In this document: positions 53,445-62,420 of the stretch, in pieces
Numbering within the stretch: position 1 is the stretch's first letter
How the letters are laid out: each line of letters begins with the position of its first letter
Source: Chromohalobacter moromii
Lineage (GTDB): Bacteria > Pseudomonadota > Gammaproteobacteria > Pseudomonadales > Halomonadaceae
DNA: 64,000 nt
Direction: 5' to 3'
Assembly: GCF_023091865.1 (NCBI RefSeq)
Contig: NZ_JAHXDI010000003.1
Location: 248,001-312,000 of the forward strand
Notes under the pieces: generated by a model
What the model saw: only the letters and a program-made list of their open reading frames with translations
What the model was told of the DNA's origin: nothing
The model's database searches: none
Position numbers and translations under genes: made by a program

Positions 53445-54614
53445 ATGACGGCGCCAACGTCTGGCAAGCGAATCGCCATGGCCTGTGCCATGGCGATCTC
53501 GTGTGCGTGGCTGTCGCTGGGCGCTACCAGCGTCTGGGCGCAGAACTCGCCGGAGGCGGTCAAACGCCAACTCGAGGCCCTGGGAAGCGATATCCAGAAC
53601 GCCGAGTCGCGCCTCGAGGGCACCCGCGATGAACGCGATAGCGCGCAGGACGAATTACGCGAGGTTGAAACCGAGCTGGCCGATACCCAACAGCGGCTGA
53701 CAGGCCTGCAACGCGAGCAGGATCAACTCGACCAGGAAGTCGCCGAGCTCAAGCAGCAGCGCCAGACCCTCGAGGAAGAACGCCGCCAGCAACGCGCTGC
53801 GCTGGCCACACAACTCAACGCGCTATACCGGCTCGGCCCCACGCCACAGCTCAAACTGCTGCTCAATCAGACCGACCCCGCGCGGCTGGACCGCCTTCAG
53901 CAGTATCTCAATCATCTCAACCAGGCGCGTCAACAACGCCTCGACGCCCTGGCCAAGCTCGAAGACCAGCTCGACGACACGCAAAGCGCGCTACAGTCAC
54001 ACCAAGAGCGCCTGGACGACCTCGCCAGCGAGCTCACCGAGCGTCGCGAAACGCTCAGCGATCAACGCAGCGAGCGCGAAGCCATCCTCTCGAAGTACAA
54101 GGAACGCTACACCTCCCAGCAAGCCAAGCTGGCCGCGCTCACCGATAACCGCGAGGACGCTCAGCAACTGCTCGAACGAATGCAAGCCAAGCTCGAACGC
54201 CTCGACCAACCACCGCCCTCCACGGACATCGACCAAACCCGGGGCGAACTGCCCTGGCCCGTGCAGGGCAACATGCTCGCCACCTACGGCAACGGCGACG
54301 GCGTCGACCGCAACGGCATGCTCATCGGCGCCGCAGCAGGCACACCGGTCTCCGCCGTACACGCCGGCCGCGTGGTGTTCGCCAACTGGATGCGCGGTTT
54401 CGGTAACCTGTTGATCGTCGATCATGGCGACAATGTCATGACGCTCTACGCCCACCTGCAACGTTTCGATGTCGAGGTCGGCGCCCAGGTCACGCGCGGC
54501 GACACCCTCGCCGCCGTCGGCGACAGTGGCGGTCGCGACAGCCCCGCGCTGTATTTCGAAGTGCGCAAGGATGGCGACCCCATCGACCCCAGCGACTGGA
54601 TTGCCCGGCGCTGA
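53445..54614 (+). CDS. envC: Murein hydrolase activator EnvC
   Basis: A 389-residue periplasmic protein: signal peptide ending SVWAQ, a long Gln/Glu/Arg coiled coil (about residues 30-235), and a C-terminal LytM/M23 domain. The metal ligands of active M23 enzymes are absent (NGMLIGAAAGTPV and SPALYFEVR where His/Asp and His are expected), as in E. coli EnvC, so it activates amidases AmiA/AmiB at division sites rather than cutting murein. The start at 53445 follows GGAG, 29 bp after gpmI. Confidence 0.92.
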   Translation: MTAPTSGKRIAMACAMAISCAWLSLGATSVWAQNSPEAVKRQLEALGSDIQNAESRLEGTRDERDSAQDELREVETELADTQQRLTGLQREQDQLDQEVAELKQQRQTLEEERRQQRAALATQLNALYRLGPTPQLKLLLNQTDPARLDRLQQYLNHLNQARQQRLDALAKLEDQLDDTQSALQSHQERLDDLASELTERRETLSDQRSEREAILSKYKERYTSQQAKLAALTDNREDAQQLLERMQAKLERLDQPPPSTDIDQTRGELPWPVQGNMLATYGNGDGVDRNGMLIGAAAGTPVSAVHAGRVVFANWMRGFGNLLIVDHGDNVMTLYAHLQRFDVEVGAQVTRGDTLAAVGDSGGRDSPALYFEVRKDGDPIDPSDWIARR

Positions 54615-54751
54615 ACGTCCGCCGCGCTGGATTGCGTCGCCCCATAAAAGCTATGCTGGACTCTCGGCGCGCAGGTTAATCTTCGCGCTGCCATAGCCCT
54701 GCCCTTGAGGCCGACCGACACCAGTCCGTTCCGCCGCGTTGTGGAGACAGC

Positions 54752-56086
54752 ATGACCGCAAGCCAACCTCGTTCCCCGCGTCTCATCGTTCGTCACTTGC
54801 TAGCAATGGGCATGGCCCTGGTGATCGGTGCGCTAACCCTGCCGCTGCCGGCGCACGCCCAGCAAAACGCTCAGCCGCCGGCCGACAATGACGCTCTTCC
54901 CGTGGAAGACGTACAGACCTTCGCCGAGGTCTTCGAGCGCATCAAGCGCACCTATGTCGACGAAGTCGACGATACGACCCTGATGCGCAACGCCATTCGC
55001 GGCATGCTCGGCGAGCTCGACCCGCACTCCGCCTATCTCGACAAGGACGACTTCGAAGCGCTGCGCGAAACCACCGAGGGCGAATTCAGTGGCGTCGGCA
55101 TCGAAGTCGGTATGCAAGAGGGGCAGTTGACGATCATCGCACCTCTCGACGACACCCCCGCCGCGCGCGCAGGGCTCCAGGCCCAGGACCGTATCCTGCG
55201 CATCGACGACACCCCCACAGAGAGCATGTCGCTGCAGGAAGCCGTGGACATGATGCGCGGCGACGAGGGCGAGGATATCCGCCTGACCATCATGCGCGAG
55301 GGCGAGGATGCGCCGCGCAACGTCACCCTGACGCGCGAGACCATCCAGACCGAGAGCGTCAAACACGAGCTACTAGCGCCGGGCTATGGCTACCTGCGCA
55401 TCAGCCAGTTCCAGAGCCGCACCGGCGAGCAGGCCCTCGACGCCATCGCCGCACTGCGCGAGGAAGGCGACGGCGATCTCAAGGGGCTGGTGCTCGACTT
55501 GCGCAACAACCCCGGCGGTGTGCTCGACAGCGCCGTCGACGTCGCCGACCTGTTCCTCGACAGCGGCCTGATCGTCTACACCGAAGGCCGCCTGCCGGAC
55601 AGCGACATGCGCTTCTCGGCCTCCACGCAGACCAGCGCCCCGGATGTACCCATGGTGGTGCTGATCAACGGTGGCAGCGCCTCGGCGGCGGAGATCGTCG
55701 CCGGCGCGCTACAGGACCAGCAACGCGCCGTGCTGATGGGCACCGAAAGCTTTGGCAAAGGCTCCGTCCAGCAGGTACTGCCGCTCAACAACGGCGACGG
55801 CCTGAAGCTGACCACCGCGCTCTACTACACGCCGGACGGCCGTTCGATCCAGGCTCAGGGCATCGCCCCGGACGTCGAAGTCGTGCGCGGTCGCCTCGAG
55901 GTCGCCGAAGCCACCGGCCTGAGCATCCGCGAGTCGGATCTCGAGAATCATCTGCGCAACATCAACGGTGAGCGGGAACGCACCGAGCGCGAAAGCTCCC
56001 TCGCCGAAAGCGACTACCAGCTCGGCGAAGCCCTCAACCTGCTCAAGGCCCTCAACGTCCTGCCCCGCGTGCAGAGCGGCGACTAA
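54752..56086 (+). CDS. ctpA: Carboxy-terminal processing protease (S41)
   Basis: A 444-residue periplasmic S41 peptidase. Signal peptide ending LPAHAQ, PDZ domain (GIEVGMQEGQLTIIAPLDDTP), then catalytic Ser in NGGSASAAEIVAGAL and Lys in GTESFGKGSVQQV. It trims or degrades envelope proteins. It follows envC, and a strong terminator comes after it. Confidence 0.95.
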   Translation: MTASQPRSPRLIVRHLLAMGMALVIGALTLPLPAHAQQNAQPPADNDALPVEDVQTFAEVFERIKRTYVDEVDDTTLMRNAIRGMLGELDPHSAYLDKDDFEALRETTEGEFSGVGIEVGMQEGQLTIIAPLDDTPAARAGLQAQDRILRIDDTPTESMSLQEAVDMMRGDEGEDIRLTIMREGEDAPRNVTLTRETIQTESVKHELLAPGYGYLRISQFQSRTGEQALDAIAALREEGDGDLKGLVLDLRNNPGGVLDSAVDVADLFLDSGLIVYTEGRLPDSDMRFSASTQTSAPDVPMVVLINGGSASAAEIVAGALQDQQRAVLMGTESFGKGSVQQVLPLNNGDGLKLTTALYYTPDGRSIQAQGIAPDVEVVRGRLEVAEATGLSIRESDLENHLRNINGERERTERESSLAESDYQLGEALNLLKALNVLPRVQSGD

Positions 56087-56110
56087 CGCCCCACCCGCAC
56101 CTGAAACGCA

Positions 56111-56155
56111 AACGCCCCCGCGCCGTTATTTTGAAGTAAACGGCGCGGAGGCGTT
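56111..56155 (+). terminator. Terminator after ctpA
   Basis: Long stem AACGCC-C-CCGCGCCGTT pairing with AACGGCGCGG-A-GGCGTT, 12-base loop, followed by TTGTTTGG. Confidence 0.75.
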
Positions 56156-56178
56156 TTGTTTGGGGTCTTCCTTGCACA

Positions 56179-56198
56179 TGTAAAGTGACCGTTTTACA
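56179..56198. promoter_or_regulatory. TetR operator copy 1
   Basis: TGTAAA-GTGACCGT-TTTACA, directly before the TetR ATG (56207). Its right half CGTTTTACA recurs in copy 2 at 56862-56880 ahead of the MFS gene. Confidence 0.6.
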
Positions 56199-56206
56199 CT
56201 GCGGGT

Positions 56207-56734
56207 ATGGATATTCGCACACGATTGCTCGAAACCGCCGAGCAGCTCTTCGACAGGCACGGTTTCACCGCTACCGGCATGGATCGGCTGACGCAGGGCG
56301 CAGGTATCTCGAGCCGCACGCTCTACAAGCACGTCGGCAACAAGAACGGCCTGATCGCGGCGGTCTTGAACGAGCGCGACCGCCGCTTCCACCGCCAGGT
56401 GGAAACCGACAGCGTCGATGCGTTATTCGGCGCGCTGGAGATCTGGTTGGCCCAGGAGGCCGCGCGGGGTTGTCTGTTCCTGCGTGCCTGGGGGGAAACC
56501 GGCGGCGACGTGCCGGAGATCGCCGAGGCGATGGCACGCCACAAGCAGCGCATGCGGGAGCGGATCGACGCCATCGTCGTCGCGGAGATCGGTCGGCAGG
56601 ACGATGAGCTCGCCGAGTCGATTCAACTGCTGTTCGAGGGCGCGACCCACGCGGCGGCATATCGCGGCGTGGCGACCGTCGAGGTCGCACGGCGGGCGGC
56701 GCACCGGCTGGCCGGTCTCGCGCGGATCGCGTAA
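56207..56734 (+). CDS. TetR-family regulator of the MFS gene
   Basis: A 175-residue TetR protein: HTH LLETAEQLFDRHGFTATGMDRLTQ and ISSRTLYKHVGNKNGLIAAVL, and a short C-terminal domain with CLFLRAWGETGG typical of a subgroup paired with transporters. Starts nine bases after operator copy 1, so it is probably autoregulated. The MFS gene follows 190 bp later. Confidence 0.83.
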   Translation: MDIRTRLLETAEQLFDRHGFTATGMDRLTQGAGISSRTLYKHVGNKNGLIAAVLNERDRRFHRQVETDSVDALFGALEIWLAQEAARGCLFLRAWGETGGDVPEIAEAMARHKQRMRERIDAIVVAEIGRQDDELAESIQLLFEGATHAAAYRGVATVEVARRAAHRLAGLARIA

Positions 56735-56861
56735 CGGCGGCACTCGAATCGAACGCTAGCGGCTCGCCAACCGCCGCCAGCGACACCGCCGAGCGCTGAC
56801 CGTACGAGCGTCATCAGGTACACACGACCGGCGCCTGCGCCGGGGCTCGATACGTCCGTAA

Positions 56862-56880
56862 TGAAAACGATCGTTTTACA
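56862..56880. promoter_or_regulatory. TetR operator copy 2
   Basis: TGAAAACGATCGTTTTACA with a perfect 14-base palindromic core AAAACGATCGTTTT, 44 bp before the MFS start. Shares CGTTTTACA with copy 1. Confidence 0.65.
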
Positions 56881-56924
56881 TTCAGCAACACGATGCCGGC
56901 CACGGGCCGAGGGGAGCACACCGC

Positions 56925-58109
56925 ATGACGCGCACCGAATGCCGCCTGATCGTCGCCGGCACCATGCTGATCGGCACCACCTACGGCCTGGCGCGCTTCG
57001 CCTACGGGCTGTTCCTGCCCAGCATGCGCGAGGAAGTCGGCTTGAGCGCAACCCTGGCCGGCATCATCGGCAGCGGCGCCTATGTCGGCTACTGCCTCGC
57101 CATCGTGCTCAGCGCGCTGCTGGTGGAACGCTTCGGGCCGCGCCGGATCGCCGTCTCCGCCGCCCTGATCGCGGCGGTGGGCATGGCGGGCGTCGCCGTC
57201 AGCACGCAGGCGATATGGCTAGCCGGCGCCGTGCTGCTCGCCGGGACGAGCACCGGCCTGGCCTCGCCGCCCATGGCGCAGGCGGTGTCCCGCGCGATCA
57301 CCGTGCCTCGGCAAGGGCGGGCCAACACCGTCATCAATGCCGGTACCAGCCTAGGCGTCGCCGTCTCCGGACCGGTCGCGTTCATCGCCACCGGCCAGTG
57401 GCGGCTCGCCTACGCCGCCTTTGCCGTCGCCGCGTTGCTCAACGCCCTGCTGTTGTTGATCAGTGTGCCACGCACCAGCGCCAGCGATACCGCCAAGGCG
57501 GCCGATGGCCAGGACGACGACCGCTCCGGCGGGCTCTGGCGGCCCCGCGCATTGACGCTGATCGCCGCAGCCACCGGCATGGGCATGGCCAGCGCCGCCT
57601 TCTGGACCTTCTCGAGCGAGGTGGTCATCACGCTGGGGCACTTCGAGCAGGCCACGGCCAACATCGCCTGGATCCTGATCGGCGTCGCGGGCTTGGTGGG
57701 TGGCGCGGCGGGCGACCTGATCGCGCGCTTCGGCCTCAACACCGTGCATCGCGGCAGTCTCGCGGCGATGGCCGGTGCGCTCGGGCTGCTGGTACTCAGC
57801 CCCTCGAACCTGGCGGCGGTGTTCGTCTCGGGCGCACTGTTCGGCGCGGCCTACATCATGCTGACCGGCGTCTATCTCGTCTGGGGCATCCGGCTGTATG
57901 CGGACCGCCCCGCCATCGGGCTGGGGCTCCCCTTTTTGATGATCGCCGTGGGGCAGATCGTCGGCTCGCCTCTCGCGGGCTACCTTATCGGCAGCCGAGG
58001 GTATCTCGTCTGCTTCATCGCCTTTGCGCTGATCGCGGTGGCCACGGCTCTCATCGGCGACAGGACCACCGAGCGCGCGGCGCTCCAACCGGCTTCCACT
58101 TCCCCCTGA
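56925..58109 (+). CDS. MFS transporter, YbfB/YjiJ type
   Basis: A 394-residue, 12-helix MFS protein. It shows GTTYGLARFAYGLFLPSM, ERFGPRRIAVSAAL (motif A) and SGAYVGYCLAIV, the pattern of the YbfB/YjiJ family of uncertain substrate. GAGGGGAGC precedes the ATG. It is probably repressed by the TetR protein upstream through the twin sites. An overlapping frame of 499 codons in another register is a shadow. Confidence 0.85.
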   Translation: MTRTECRLIVAGTMLIGTTYGLARFAYGLFLPSMREEVGLSATLAGIIGSGAYVGYCLAIVLSALLVERFGPRRIAVSAALIAAVGMAGVAVSTQAIWLAGAVLLAGTSTGLASPPMAQAVSRAITVPRQGRANTVINAGTSLGVAVSGPVAFIATGQWRLAYAAFAVAALLNALLLLISVPRTSASDTAKAADGQDDDRSGGLWRPRALTLIAAATGMGMASAAFWTFSSEVVITLGHFEQATANIAWILIGVAGLVGGAAGDLIARFGLNTVHRGSLAAMAGALGLLVLSPSNLAAVFVSGALFGAAYIMLTGVYLVWGIRLYADRPAIGLGLPFLMIAVGQIVGSPLAGYLIGSRGYLVCFIAFALIAVATALIGDRTTERAALQPASTSP

Positions 58110-58186
58110 CATCTACGTCCCCGACAGATGCAGCGGCACTCACGGGACCTGTCAGGTTCTTGAAGGCAACGCGAGAAGGAGAAGGT

Positions 58187-58360
58187 ATGCATAACGAGGC
58201 GCAGTATCGCAAAAGCGAGCGAGACGAGCGTTCACCCGACGACCGGGCCGAGCATGAGCAGGCGCTGAAGGTGATGTACATGCCGGCGATGCCGCCTACC
58301 GGGCTCTTCGTCTGGAGCAAGAAGACACTCCAGCGACTTCTGGAAAAGGTACGATCCTGA
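58187..58360 (+). CDS. Small hypothetical protein, 57 residues
   Basis: ATG 58187 follows AAGGAGAAGGT, an excellent ribosome site. The N-terminal half is highly charged (SERDERSPDDRAEHEQ) and the C-terminal half has PAMPPTGLFVWSKKTLQRL with an amphipathic basic end. It is followed 26 bp later by a strong terminator, so it is the last gene after the MFS transporter or has its own promoter. I do not recognise it. Confidence 0.55.
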   Translation: MHNEAQYRKSERDERSPDDRAEHEQALKVMYMPAMPPTGLFVWSKKTLQRLLEKVRS

Positions 58361-58386
58361 TGCACTTGGAGGCACACAGCACGAGA

Positions 58387-58430
58387 CGGCATCCCCTGTG
58401 GGCATGACCCGCAGGGGATGCCGGTTTTTT
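58387..58430 (+). terminator. Strong intrinsic terminator
   Basis: Stem CGGCATCCCCTG (58387-58398) / CAGGGGATGCCG (58412-58423), then TTTTTT. Confidence 0.85.
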
Positions 58431-58482
58431 ACGGCGGACAATGCGTCGATTTTCCACTTTCCCCTGACGACAGGAGCTCTCA

Positions 58483-59355
58483 ATGGCAGGTGCAACGGCA
58501 CTCGTGGTTCTCGCCTCATTTTGCTGGGGTTTATCGGGCGGCATCGGCGGCATGCTCATGGCGGACGACTGGGACGCGTTCGTCGTCTCGTTCTACCGGG
58601 GCGCCATCGGCCTAGTGTTCGTGCTCGGCTGGCTGGCGATCCGCCCCCGCCATAGCGGGTTGAGCAACCCTCGCCTCTGGGGCTGGTCGGCGGTGGCCGG
58701 TCTGGGGGTCGCGGGCAACTTCGCGTTTTACTTCCTCAGCATCTCGCAGGGCAGCGTCGCGGTGGCGGCGACCCTGATGTACTCGGCGCCGATCTTCGTC
58801 TACCTGCTCTCGTTCGTGCTCAAGCTCGAAAAACCCACGCCGCTGAAGTGGGCCGCCATCGTGGTGGTGATGCTCGGCATCGTGCTGCTGACGCGCATCT
58901 ATGACGTCGGTGCGGGCGGGATCACCCTGCTCGGTGTGGGCGCCGGGCTGCTGGCCGGGGTCTCCTACGCGGTGTTCATCTTCGGGTTCAAGTACGCGGC
59001 GCCGCACGGCAGCCCGCAGGCCATTCTGGTGATCGCCTTCGCGGTTCTCGCCATGCTCCTGGCCGGCCTCGGCGATACCAGCCAAACCCTGGACGTGCTG
59101 CATACACCGGACTGGCCGCTGTTCGTCACGCTGGGGATACTCGGCGCCGGGCTCTCGTTCATCTTCTACGTCAACGGCCTGCACCACACCGCCCCGGCCG
59201 TGGCCTCCATCGTCGCCATGGTGGAACCCGTCACCGCCTCGCTCTTCGGTGTCGTGGTCCTCGGCGAAAGCCTGGTGAGCATCCAGATCGTCGGGATGGT
59301 GCTGATCCTCGCCACGGTGACCGCGCTGAGCGTCTACTCGAGTCCCAAGGAATGA
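58483..59355 (+). CDS. EamA/DMT-superfamily transporter
   Basis: A 290-residue, ten-helix DMT permease made of two EamA repeats (the second from about residue 145, GAGLLAGVSYAVFIFGFKYA). Conserved ends are SFYRGAIGLVF, LMYSAPIFVYLLSF and ASIVAMVEPVTASLFGVVVLGE. Ribosome site AGGAGCT. Metabolite or amino acid efflux is the usual role; substrate unknown. Convergent with the LysE gene. Confidence 0.85.
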   Translation: MAGATALVVLASFCWGLSGGIGGMLMADDWDAFVVSFYRGAIGLVFVLGWLAIRPRHSGLSNPRLWGWSAVAGLGVAGNFAFYFLSISQGSVAVAATLMYSAPIFVYLLSFVLKLEKPTPLKWAAIVVVMLGIVLLTRIYDVGAGGITLLGVGAGLLAGVSYAVFIFGFKYAAPHGSPQAILVIAFAVLAMLLAGLGDTSQTLDVLHTPDWPLFVTLGILGAGLSFIFYVNGLHHTAPAVASIVAMVEPVTASLFGVVVLGESLVSIQIVGMVLILATVTALSVYSSPKE

Positions 59356-59409
59356 GTCGGGGGCGGGGAATTCATGTAGCCGACGGAACACCCCGCCGCC
59401 ACCCTGCTG

Positions 59410-60045
59410 TCATCTGGTGCTGGCGGCTAGACGCGCCCCCAAGGCAACGAACATGGCACCAAGGCCGCGATCCATCCACATCCCGACTCGCGGACTTGCC
59501 TTCAAGAAAGCGCCCAGCTTCGCCCCCATCATTACCAAGAGGGGCTCGATAAAAGCCGCGACCACGATAATCAAGCTGCCATGCAAGAACAGCTGGGCAC
59601 TCACCGGCCCGGCACCTTCCACGACGAATTGCGGCAAGAAGGCGAGAAAGAAGATGGCCACTTTGGGGTTCAGCGCGGACACCAGCACTCCTTGCCAATA
59701 GACCGACTGCGCCTTTGCGTCCCGGCCCCCGCCATTGGAAATAAAAGAATCACCCTTGGATAACAGCATCTTGACGCCGAGCCATATCAAATAGACAGCC
59801 CCTACCCACTTGATCACCGAAAACGCCAACGCCGATGTGGCCAGAATGGCCGACAGGCCCGCCGCCGCCATGGCCACATGCAATGCCGTTCCTGACCACC
59901 CCCCGAGCATCGCAGCGAACCCATGTCGACGTCCGCTGCGTAGCGTCTGGCCTAGCATGAACGCGATATCCGGCCCCGGAGAAAGGTTCAGAAGCACCGC
60001 CGCTGACAAAAACGCCAGCCAATGCACCAACGAATAATCGAACAT
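59410..60045 (-). CDS. LysE/RhtB-family exporter
   Basis: A 211-residue LysE-type exporter: LNLSPGPDIAFMLGQTLRSG, KWVGAVYLIWLGVKML, LVSALNPKVAIFFLAFLPQF. AAGGAATC precedes the ATG at 60045. Substrate is likely an amino acid. It is the last GC-typical gene before the cassette-like region. Confidence 0.88.
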   Translation of the reverse strand: MFDYSLVHWLAFLSAAVLLNLSPGPDIAFMLGQTLRSGRRHGFAAMLGGWSGTALHVAMAAAGLSAILATSALAFSVIKWVGAVYLIWLGVKMLLSKGDSFISNGGGRDAKAQSVYWQGVLVSALNPKVAIFFLAFLPQFVVEGAGPVSAQLFLHGSLIIVVAAFIEPLLVMMGAKLGAFLKASPRVGMWMDRGLGAMFVALGARLAASTR

Positions 60046-60122
60046 ATCGAGATTCCTTTTATTTCTACGTCAACGGCTTGTGTCCAAGAGCCCAAAGGGT
60101 GAGCGTAGCGAATCAAAATCGC

Positions 60123-60614
60123 TTATGTCTCATCACTTGGCAGCCCGATCAGGTCGGTAACGCCGACATCAATGCCCAACTGCGTAAGAAGCGTTGTAGC
60201 CTGGCCACGATGATGTGTCTGATGGTTAAAGAAATGTGAAAGGGCAAACCAAAGCGGATATCGCCGAAGCACGGGATTTACGATGCCGGTATAGATCAAG
60301 TCTTCGTCTAAATCTTGCGGAGAAAGCGAGGCTACCCATTCGATTATGCGGTTGTCCTCAGCCTCGCGCTCGCTTCGAAGGACATCGAAGTCTGAGTAGA
60401 GCTCATGATCTAGTGACGTGATATGGAATGGCTTACCCGTAAACCGCCCCATCCAGACCCGATCAGTAAGTAGCAAATGGTTAAGAGTGCCATGAATCGA
60501 TTTGAAAAAGGCACCCATATCGCGCTTCCGCTTCTCATCTGACAACCCAGAGCAGCACTCGTAGATTTTCTGATTCATCCAGCGGTTATATCGCGCCATC
60601 GTTTGAATATGCAT
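60123..60614 (-). CDS. DinB-family protein
   Basis: A 163-residue DinB/YfiT-like four-helix protein: MARYNRWMNQKIYE, the first metal His in FKSIHGTLNHLLLTDRVWM and the C-terminal LSHFFNHQTHHRGQATTLL with two further His, so the metal triad is intact. Function is often thiol- or metal-dependent transfer; unknown here. The start at 60614 was chosen by fit to the family; 60647 and 60599 are alternatives. GTTGGGC (60642-60648, minus strand), an attC-type core site, lies shortly upstream. Confidence 0.8.
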   Translation of the reverse strand: MHIQTMARYNRWMNQKIYECCSGLSDEKRKRDMGAFFKSIHGTLNHLLLTDRVWMGRFTGKPFHITSLDHELYSDFDVLRSEREAEDNRIIEWVASLSPQDLDEDLIYTGIVNPVLRRYPLWFALSHFFNHQTHHRGQATTLLTQLGIDVGVTDLIGLPSDET

Positions 60615-60743
60615 TTGGCTTACGTCCTCATCTGTCTCGCCGCCCAACGCTGCAGATATCTCATCTGGATACTCATCAAGGCTGCCAACGCCAGAATTAA
60701 ATGCGCCTTCGCGCTGATCGCGGTGCCTCGGCCCTCCTCGGGT

Positions 60744-60770
60744 ATAGCACCGCTGGGAGCGTGGTGCTAT
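60744..60770 (-). other. Hairpin between the MoaF-like and DinB genes
   Basis: ATAGCACC / GGTGCTAT, 11-base loop, 14 bp after the MoaF-like stop. Terminator or cassette-junction fold; no T-run. The remaining 60648-60743 shows no gene. Confidence 0.35.
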
Positions 60771-60783
60771 CCAGCGTCACGCC

Positions 60784-61113
60784 TCATGAGGCGGACGTGA
60801 ATTCGATGCGACCCGCCAAACGCATCAGCTCGCCTTTTGCCGGCGTGACCACCGTGTGCGCCTGACGCGCTTCAAGATCCAGCACATGCACGATGGTGCT
60901 GCCGATATGCTCTTGCCAAGAAAGCATGATCAAGCCATCACGCAGTGCCACGGCTTCGTAATCGACCGTATCAGCGAAGCCGAGGTTATCCCCGGCAACG
61001 ATCTCCACGGTGAGCGTGTTGTGCGTCTCGATGGTGATTCGTGGCGTAAAGGCTGGGAACTGGATCTCCAGCACATCACCCACGCGCAGTGATGGCCGAA
61101 CCTCAGGCTCCAT
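60784..61113 (-). CDS. MoaF-like lipocalin-fold protein
   Basis: A 109-residue protein resembling MoaF-type proteins: VDYEAVALRDGLIMLSWQEHIGSTIVHV, then a beta strand pair ending LMRLAGRIEF. The family binds small ligands or takes part in amine metabolism, but the role is unsettled. The start at 61113 follows AGGAGTGAAT; the longer frame to 61146 has none. One of several minus-strand genes of mixed function here. Confidence 0.6.
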   Translation of the reverse strand: MEPEVRPSLRVGDVLEIQFPAFTPRITIETHNTLTVEIVAGDNLGFADTVDYEAVALRDGLIMLSWQEHIGSTIVHVLDLEARQAHTVVTPAKGELMRLAGRIEFTSAS

Positions 61114-61167
61114 ATTCACTCCTGCTTGCAGAAAGCACCCGTCCACGCGTAACGCACTGTCAGTCCT

Positions 61168-61647
61168 TCATTGGCCGCAGCGAATGTCGGCTTCACACGC
61201 GACCTCAAAATTCACCGAATTCGCAATGAAGCATAGCGAATGCGCTTTCTCATGAAGAGACGTCGCTAGCTCGCTATCGTCGTTTTGGCCGATGCTGACG
61301 GTGGGCTTGAGTGTCACTTTATCGAAATGACCGCCGCCACTTTTGGTCTCAATCATACGGCCTTCGGCGTTATCCTCGTAACTCGACACCGTGATGCCGG
61401 CATCCGCACACAGGTGTAGATACCAGAGCATGTGGCATGCAGAGAGCGAGCTCAGCAACAGCTCCTCCGGATTATAGCGGGACGAGTCACCAAGAAATGC
61501 CGGATCCGCCGACCCGGCGATTGTTGGTTTATCGCCACAGGTTATTTCATGATCGCGCGAGAAGGCGCGGTAGTGCTTTGTACCTTCGCCTGAATTACCG
61601 GTCCAGACGACGGTAGCAGAATAATTGTGCTCGCCTCTTTGTGGCAT
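61168..61647 (-). CDS. OsmC-family peroxidase-like protein
   Basis: A 159-residue OsmC/Ohr-fold protein. The two redox cysteines are in SLSACHMLWYLHLC and EKAHSLCFIANSV; NPEELLLSSL is conserved. Members reduce organic hydroperoxides. Ribosome site AGAGGGAGCC. It begins 28 bp after the GTTATAT end of a weak attC-like repeat, as expected for a cassette gene. Confidence 0.85.
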   Translation of the reverse strand: MPQRGEHNYSATVVWTGNSGEGTKHYRAFSRDHEITCGDKPTIAGSADPAFLGDSSRYNPEELLLSSLSACHMLWYLHLCADAGITVSSYEDNAEGRMIETKSGGGHFDKVTLKPTVSIGQNDDSELATSLHEKAHSLCFIANSVNFEVACEADIRCGQ

Positions 61648-61675
61648 CGGTGGCTCCCTCTAAGATAAGTTATTT

Positions 61676-61750
61676 ATATAACGTCGTAACCAAGCTTCTT
61701 TTTGAAACGCGGCAGAACTTTTAGCCAACGCTTTTAATGAACTGTTAAAC
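61676..61750 (-). repeat. Weak attC-like site after the GNAT gene
   Basis: On the minus strand the segment begins GTTTAAC and ends GTTATAT, 75 bp, between a stop codon and the next ribosome site, with partial inner complementarity (GTTCATTAAAAGC against GTCGTAACCAAGC). Position and ends fit an integron attC; the pairing is poor. Confidence 0.3.
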
Positions 61751-61755
61751 ACTCT

Positions 61756-62217
61756 CTAGTTCAGCCAGAGCTTCATCCCTTCATGCGACGCTTTAAAACC
61801 AAGCTTCTCGTAAAAACGAATTGCGTCCGGCCTTTTCTTGTCACTAGTTAATTGGACGATCAGGCAGCCTTTTTCCTTAGCTCGCTGTATTGCCCACTCG
61901 AAAAGCTTGGCACCAATCCCATCTCCTCGCTTAGACGACGCAACACGAACGCCCTCAACCAACGCTCGCCAGCTTCCGATATAAGTCAGGTAAGGGATCA
62001 ACGTCATTTGGAGCATACCAAGCAATTGGCCGTCCGATTCACAAACCACAAGCTCGTTATTTGGATCATTTTGGATAGCTTCGAATGCTCTGATGTAGCC
62101 GACTTTCAACGGCGTCCCCGGCGACTCACGGGTTTGCCCAAGTTCATCATCAGCAAGCATTTCGACTAGTGATGCGAGATCATCTGATCGCGCTTCGCGG
62201 AAGTGATACTCTTCCAT
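61756..62217 (-). CDS. GNAT-family N-acetyltransferase
   Basis: A 153-residue GNAT protein: REARSDDLASLVEML start, acetyl-CoA loop in VRVASSKRGDGIGAKLFEWAI, and the terminal DAIRFYEKLGFKASHEGMKL. Substrate unknown. Its ribosome site overlaps the end of the IS3 orfA remnant upstream (TAG followed by CA and ATG). AT-richer than the core genome; a common kind of integron cassette cargo. Confidence 0.85.
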   Translation of the reverse strand: MEEYHFREARSDDLASLVEMLADDELGQTRESPGTPLKVGYIRAFEAIQNDPNNELVVCESDGQLLGMLQMTLIPYLTYIGSWRALVEGVRVASSKRGDGIGAKLFEWAIQRAKEKGCLIVQLTSDKKRPDAIRFYEKLGFKASHEGMKLWLN

Positions 62218-62219
62218 TG

Positions 62220-62399
62220 CTACTCTACCTCGCTATTTTTTAGGACGTTATTTCCTGCTCGACATTCCTTTAACATGCGTGACAGCATTAATGGGTTAAT
62301 ATCCAGCGCTTCCGCGACCCCTTGAACACCTAGATGGGTATGATGCCTCGACCTCACCGCCTTCACCTTGAATTCCGGGATGTAACGTTGGTTGCTCAT
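62220..62399 (-). pseudogene. IS3-family OrfA remnant, 59 codons
   Basis: Starts MSNQRYIPEFKVKAVRS and has VAEALDINPLMLSR, the N-terminal HTH of IS3-group OrfA (usual ...IHPFMLSRWRKE), then ends early. No OrfB or right end is present. TAGGAGGAAGC precedes the ATG. The 40-bp IS-end repeat lies directly upstream. Confidence 0.65.
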
Positions 62400-62420
62400 G
62401 GCGCTTCCTCCTATGCACTC

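Noticed and set aside
56861-58360. Plus-strand frame of 499 codons across the MFS gene
   Set aside because: Out of register with the recognisable MFS protein and Arg-rich throughout. Only its last 57 codons, after a good ribosome site at 58187, are accepted as a separate small ORF.
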